In this document: piece after piece, positions 61,187 to 64,000 of the stretch
Layout of the letters: each line of letters begins with the position of its first letter
Position numbering within the stretch: position 1 is the first letter of the stretch
Assembly: GCA_002293475.1 (NCBI GenBank)
Contig: DBDG01000007.1
Coordinates: forward strand, 1-64,000
DNA from: Lachnospiraceae bacterium UBA938
GTDB lineage: Bacteria; Bacillota; Clostridia; Lachnospirales; Lachnospiraceae
Length of the DNA: 64,000 nucleotides
Direction of reading: 5' to 3'
The notes under the pieces: generated by a model
What the model was told of the DNA's origin: nothing
The model's input: only the letters and a program-made list of their open reading frames with translations
The model's database searches: none
Position numbers and translations under genes: made by a program

Positions 61187-64000
61187 TTAGCGCGGAACCT
61201 CCACCATCGTATACGCCTCCACGACATCCAGCTCCTGCACCTGATCAAACCCTTCAAAGACCAGTCCGCACTCATACCCGGCTTTTACCTCTTTAACATC
61301 ATCCTTAAACCGCTTAAGTGACGCCAGCGCACCTTCAAAGATCTGACTGCCGTCCCTGCTGATCCGCACCTTGCAGTTTCTCGTAAATACCCCGTCCAGG
61401 ACATAAGATCCGGCAATATTCCCGATGGCCGACGCTTTAAATATCTGCCTGATCTCCGCATGACCAAGAACCTTTTCCTCAAAAATAGGATCCAGCATGC
61501 CTTTCATAGCCGCCTCAATATCCTCGATTGCCTGATAAATCACCTTATAAAGCCGGATATCCACACCTTCCTGTTCGGCACTGGCCTTAGCCGTCGCATC
61601 AGGACGCACGTTAAATCCGATAATAATCGCCGAAGAAGTACTGGCCAGCGACACATCCGATTCATTGATCGCTCCTACGCCGCCATGAATACACTTAACC
61701 ACAACCTCCTCATTAGAGAGCTTCAGCAGGCTTTGTTTGACCGCTTCCACGCTGCCCTGCACATCGGCTTTGACAATAATATTAAGTTCTTTGAGATTAC
61801 CGGCCTGAATCTTGGTAAATAGATCGTCCAGCGACATCTTGGATTTAGTATCTTCCAACATCCGGACTTTATTCTGAGCCTGGTAGGTTTCGGCATAGTT
61901 TTTCGCGGTCTTATCATTTTCATGGGCAATGAATATCTCACCGGCACTGGGCACATCTGAAAGCCCCAATATCTCCACCGGGGTAGAAGGAATCGCCTCC
62001 TTGACCCGCCGTCCTTTATCATCTACCATGGCTCTTACTTTACCATGGCTGGAACCCGCCGATATAAAGTCGCCGACATGAAGGGTACCTTTTTGTACCA
62101 GCACGGTCGCGACCGGTCCCCGGCCTTTATCTAATTCCGCTTCGATCACCAGCCCGCGGGCCTGACGGTTCGGATTGGCTTTCAGTTCCATGATCTCGGC
62201 AGTCAGCAGGATCGTTTCCAGCAGGCTTTCCAGACCTTCCCCGGTCTTGGCCGATACCGGCACATATTCCGTCGTTCCGCCCCAGTCGGCCGGAATCAGT
62301 TCATATTCCGTCATTTCCTGTTTTACCCTGTCCATATTGGCACTGGGTTTGTCAATCTTATTTACGGCAACAATGATTTCGATGCCGGCTGCTTTGGCAT
62401 GGCTGATGGCTTCTACCGTCTGCGGCATCACTCCGTCGTCTGCCGCCACGACCAAAATAGCAATGTCGGTGGCATTGGCACCACGCATACGCATCGCTGT
62501 AAATGCTTCATGCCCGGGTGTATCCAAGAAGGTGATCTTCTGGTCATGGATCGTTACCGTATAGGCTCCGATATGCTGGGTGATACCGCCGGACTCCTTC
62601 TCCGTCACATGTGTCTTGCGGATCGCATCTAACAGAGAGGTCTTACCGTGGTCAACATGCCCCATTACACAGATGATGGGAGCCCGTTTAACCAGTTCTC
62701 CTTCGATTTCTTCTTCTTCTTTCAGCAGTTCTTCGATAATATCTACTTTTACCTCCCGTTCACAGATAATGTCGTATTCAATAGCGATGTTTTCCGCTTC
62801 TTCATAAGTAAGTTCCGTATTCACGTTCACAACTTTGCCTTGTAAAAACAGCTTTTTGACAATCACCGACGGCTGGATTTTCATCTTATCAGCCAGTTCT
62901 TTAATGATCAGTGATTCAGGAAGGACGATTACTTTGATCTGTTCTTCCTGTACATCCGCCGCTTTTTTCTCCGGCTTGATAAAAGCACCTACTTTCCGTT
63001 TGGCACCTGTCTTGTTCTTTTCTTCATAAGCAAAATCTTTACGTGATCGTTTATCTTTCTCCTGACTTATCCGGCGTTTTTCTTCTTCACGGTGCTTGGA
63101 GCCGTCTTTTCCCACACTATCCGGAACCGGTCCTTTACCTCCTGCCGCACGGCCAAATCGATTGTCCGGCCTTTCATTGCCTTTCTCAAAACGGCCGTCA
63201 CTGCCAGCAGGCCGGCTGCCACCCGGATGATAGCCGCCAGGACGGCGATCATTTTGATACCCGCCACCGCCCGGCCGATTACCGCCCTCGGGTCTTCTTG
63301 CATAATCCGGACGATTACCGCCCTCGAATCTTCTTCCGTCACCGGGACGGGCCGGCCGATCCCCTTGCGGGCCGCCGCTTCTTTGCTGGAATGTTCGTTC
63401 ACCTCTATTTGTCCTCGCATCTTGATTACGGTTCTGATCGCTGCTTCCCTGCGGATAACGTCTGCCTTGCTGCGCATCCTTCCGATATGCTGGAGCTGTC
63501 CGGTTTTCTCCATGAGCTGACTGGCCTTGGGATGTCTGGCCATAGGGAGCATGACCTTGGGCTACACGACCGTGGGTTTGTTGACCATAGGCTGACTGGC
63601 CACGGGCTTGCTGGCCATGGGCTTGCTGGCCACGGGCTTGCTGGCCATAGGCTTGCTGGCCTTGGCCTTGCTGGCCATGGACTTGCTGACCATGAGCTTG
63701 CTGACCTTGGCCTTGCTGACCATGAGCTTGCTGGCCATGGGCTTGCTGGCCTTGGCCTTGCTGACCATGAGCTTGCTGGCCATGGCCTTGCTGGCCTTGG
63801 CCTTGCTGACCATGGGCTTGCTGGCCTTGGCCTTGCTGGCCTTGGCCTTGCTGACCATGGGCTTGCTGGCCTTGGCCTTGCTGGCCATGGGCTTGCTGGC
63901 CATGGGCTTGCTGACCATGGGCTTGCTGACCATGATCATCCGGTCTCCTTATGGCATCCTCGTTTCTCGAAACGGTTGCTTCCGCAATGGAAACCTGAGG
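61187..64000 (-). CDS. infB: Translation initiation factor IF-2, N-terminus beyond the window
   Basis: IF-2 is a GTPase that delivers initiator tRNA to the 30S. C-terminal domains from 61187 include the GTPase (GHVDHGKTSLL, DTPGHEAFTAMR, NKIDKP), domain II (GRGPVATVLVQ) and the C-terminal fMet-tRNA domain. The frame is open without a stop from the GTG-containing region at 63115 to the window edge, so the gene is truncated only by the window. N-terminal sequence is Gly/Arg/Asn-rich, preceded by the pentapeptide array at 63596-63925. Other frames here look open only because of the repeat. It starts the infB-rbfA-nrnA-truB-ribF cluster. Confidence 0.95.
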   Translation of the reverse strand, partial: PQVSIAEATVSRNEDAIRRPDDHGQQAHGQQAHGQQAHGQQGQGQQAHGQQGQGQQGQGQQAHGQQGQGQQGHGQQAHGQQGQGQQAHGQQAHGQQGQGQQAHGQQVHGQQGQGQQAYGQQARGQQAHGQQARGQSAYGQQTHGRVAQGHAPYGQTSQGQSAHGENRTAPAYRKDAQQGRRYPQGSSDQNRNQDARTNRGERTFQQRSGGPQGDRPARPGDGRRFEGGNRPDYARRPEGGNRPGGGGYQNDRRPGGYHPGGSRPAGSDGRFEKGNERPDNRFGRAAGGKGPVPDSVGKDGSKHREEEKRRISQEKDKRSRKDFAYEEKNKTGAKRKVGAFIKPEKKAADVQEEQIKVIVLPESLIIKELADKMKIQPSVIVKKLFLQGKVVNVNTELTYEEAENIAIEYDIICEREVKVDIIEELLKEEEEIEGELVKRAPIICVMGHVDHGKTSLLDAIRKTHVTEKESGGITQHIGAYTVTIHDQKITFLDTPGHEAFTAMRMRGANATDIAILVVAADDGVMPQTVEAISHAKAAGIEIIVAVNKIDKPSANMDRVKQEMTEYELIPADWGGTTEYVPVSAKTGEGLESLLETILLTAEIMELKANPNRQARGLVIEAELDKGRGPVATVLVQKGTLHVGDFISAGSSHGKVRAMVDDKGRRVKEAIPSTPVEILGLSDVPSAGEIFIAHENDKTAKNYAETYQAQNKVRMLEDTKSKMSLDDLFTKIQAGNLKELNIIVKADVQGSVEAVKQSLLKLSNEEVVVKCIHGGVGAINESDVSLASTSSAIIIGFNVRPDATAKASAEQEGVDIRLYKVIYQAIEDIEAAMKGMLDPIFEEKVLGHAEIRQIFKASAIGNIAGSYVLDGVFTRNCKVRISRDGSQIFEGALASLKRFKDDVKEVKAGYECGLVFEGFDQVQELDVVEAYTMVEVPR
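63596..63925 (-). repeat. 22-unit 15-bp tandem repeat coding for (GQQAH)n in infB
   Basis: Twenty-two uninterrupted 15-bp units such as CTGGCCATGGGCTTG (plus strand) encode, in the infB frame, repeats of GQQAH with variants GQQGQ, GQQGH and GQQAR. Degenerate units continue to about 63551. Because the unit length is a multiple of three, repeat number can change without breaking infB. The array is preceded by an ordinary N-terminal sequence (IRRPDDHG). Confidence 0.93.

Noticed and set aside
63067..63939. Two minus-strand open frames (161 and 125 residues, the latter Ser/Lys/Ala/Pro-rich)
   Set aside because: They lie in other frames of the infB repeat and N-terminal region. The infB frame itself is open through the whole stretch and reads as IF-2-like Gly/Arg/Gln-rich sequence.

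Overview
The window looks like chromosomal DNA of a spore-forming, anaerobic Firmicute of the class Clostridia, most likely a gut Lachnospiraceae relative with about 50% GC. The evidence is a complete spoIIIA operon (AA to AH), SpoIVB, a SpoVB-like flippase, a Gram-positive PolC, the recN-argR-nadK-tlyA-dxs-ispA-xseBA-nusB-asp23 block, and the infB-rbfA-nrnA-truB-ribF block followed by rpsO-pnp. A galacto-N-biose/lacto-N-biose phosphorylase operon points to growth on mucin or milk glycans.

Layout: 1-2.9 kb holds the tail of an unidentified gene, a PfkB sugar kinase and a MATE transporter (+). 2.9-12.2 kb (-) holds recJ, a small ribbon-helix-helix-like gene with its own operator, a YjbR protein, an EndoIII-like glycosylase, polC and ispG. 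12.2-16.6 kb is accessory: a large hairpin element, gene remnants, an unknown membrane-anchored protein, an MBL-fold hydrolase, an amidase-like protein and a SpoVB-like flippase. 16.6-26.8 kb holds a small membrane protein, an Smr-less mutS2, a second hairpin element with tandem repeats, then the phosphorylase/ABC transporter operon with a divergent AraC regulator. 27-31 kb holds a four-repeat secreted protein, aspS and hisS. 31.6-42.3 kb is the spoIVB to asp23 core block. 42.4-46.7 kb holds a transglutaminase-like lipoprotein, prfC and deoB. 46.8-52.1 kb is spoIIIA behind a likely sigma-E promoter, next to a divergent tryptophanase-like gene. 53.8-64 kb is pnp, rpsO, an NlpC/P60 protein, ribF, truB, nrnA, rbfA and infB. 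The infB gene runs off the right edge, and its N-terminal part is a 22-unit pentapeptide repeat.

How the genes work together: the binding protein and two permeases import a disaccharide that the GH112 enzyme splits by phosphorolysis, probably under AraC control. IspG, Dxs and IspA supply isoprenoids. SpoIIIAA-AH build the mother-cell side of the feeding-tube channel, and SpoIVB signals later in sporulation.

The most unusual feature is a family of large hairpins (about 245 bp; full copies at 12287-12528 and 19489-19734, a collapsed copy at 6475-6490). They share a conserved core and flanks (TACCGAATCG ... CGATGACC). The 34-37 bp outer stems are perfectly paired but differ in sequence between loci, and each copy is followed by short tandem repeats built from its own stem end. 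I do not recognise this element. A second, smaller repeat family with GTTACTRTTCACGGC ends occurs at 14640 and 56559.
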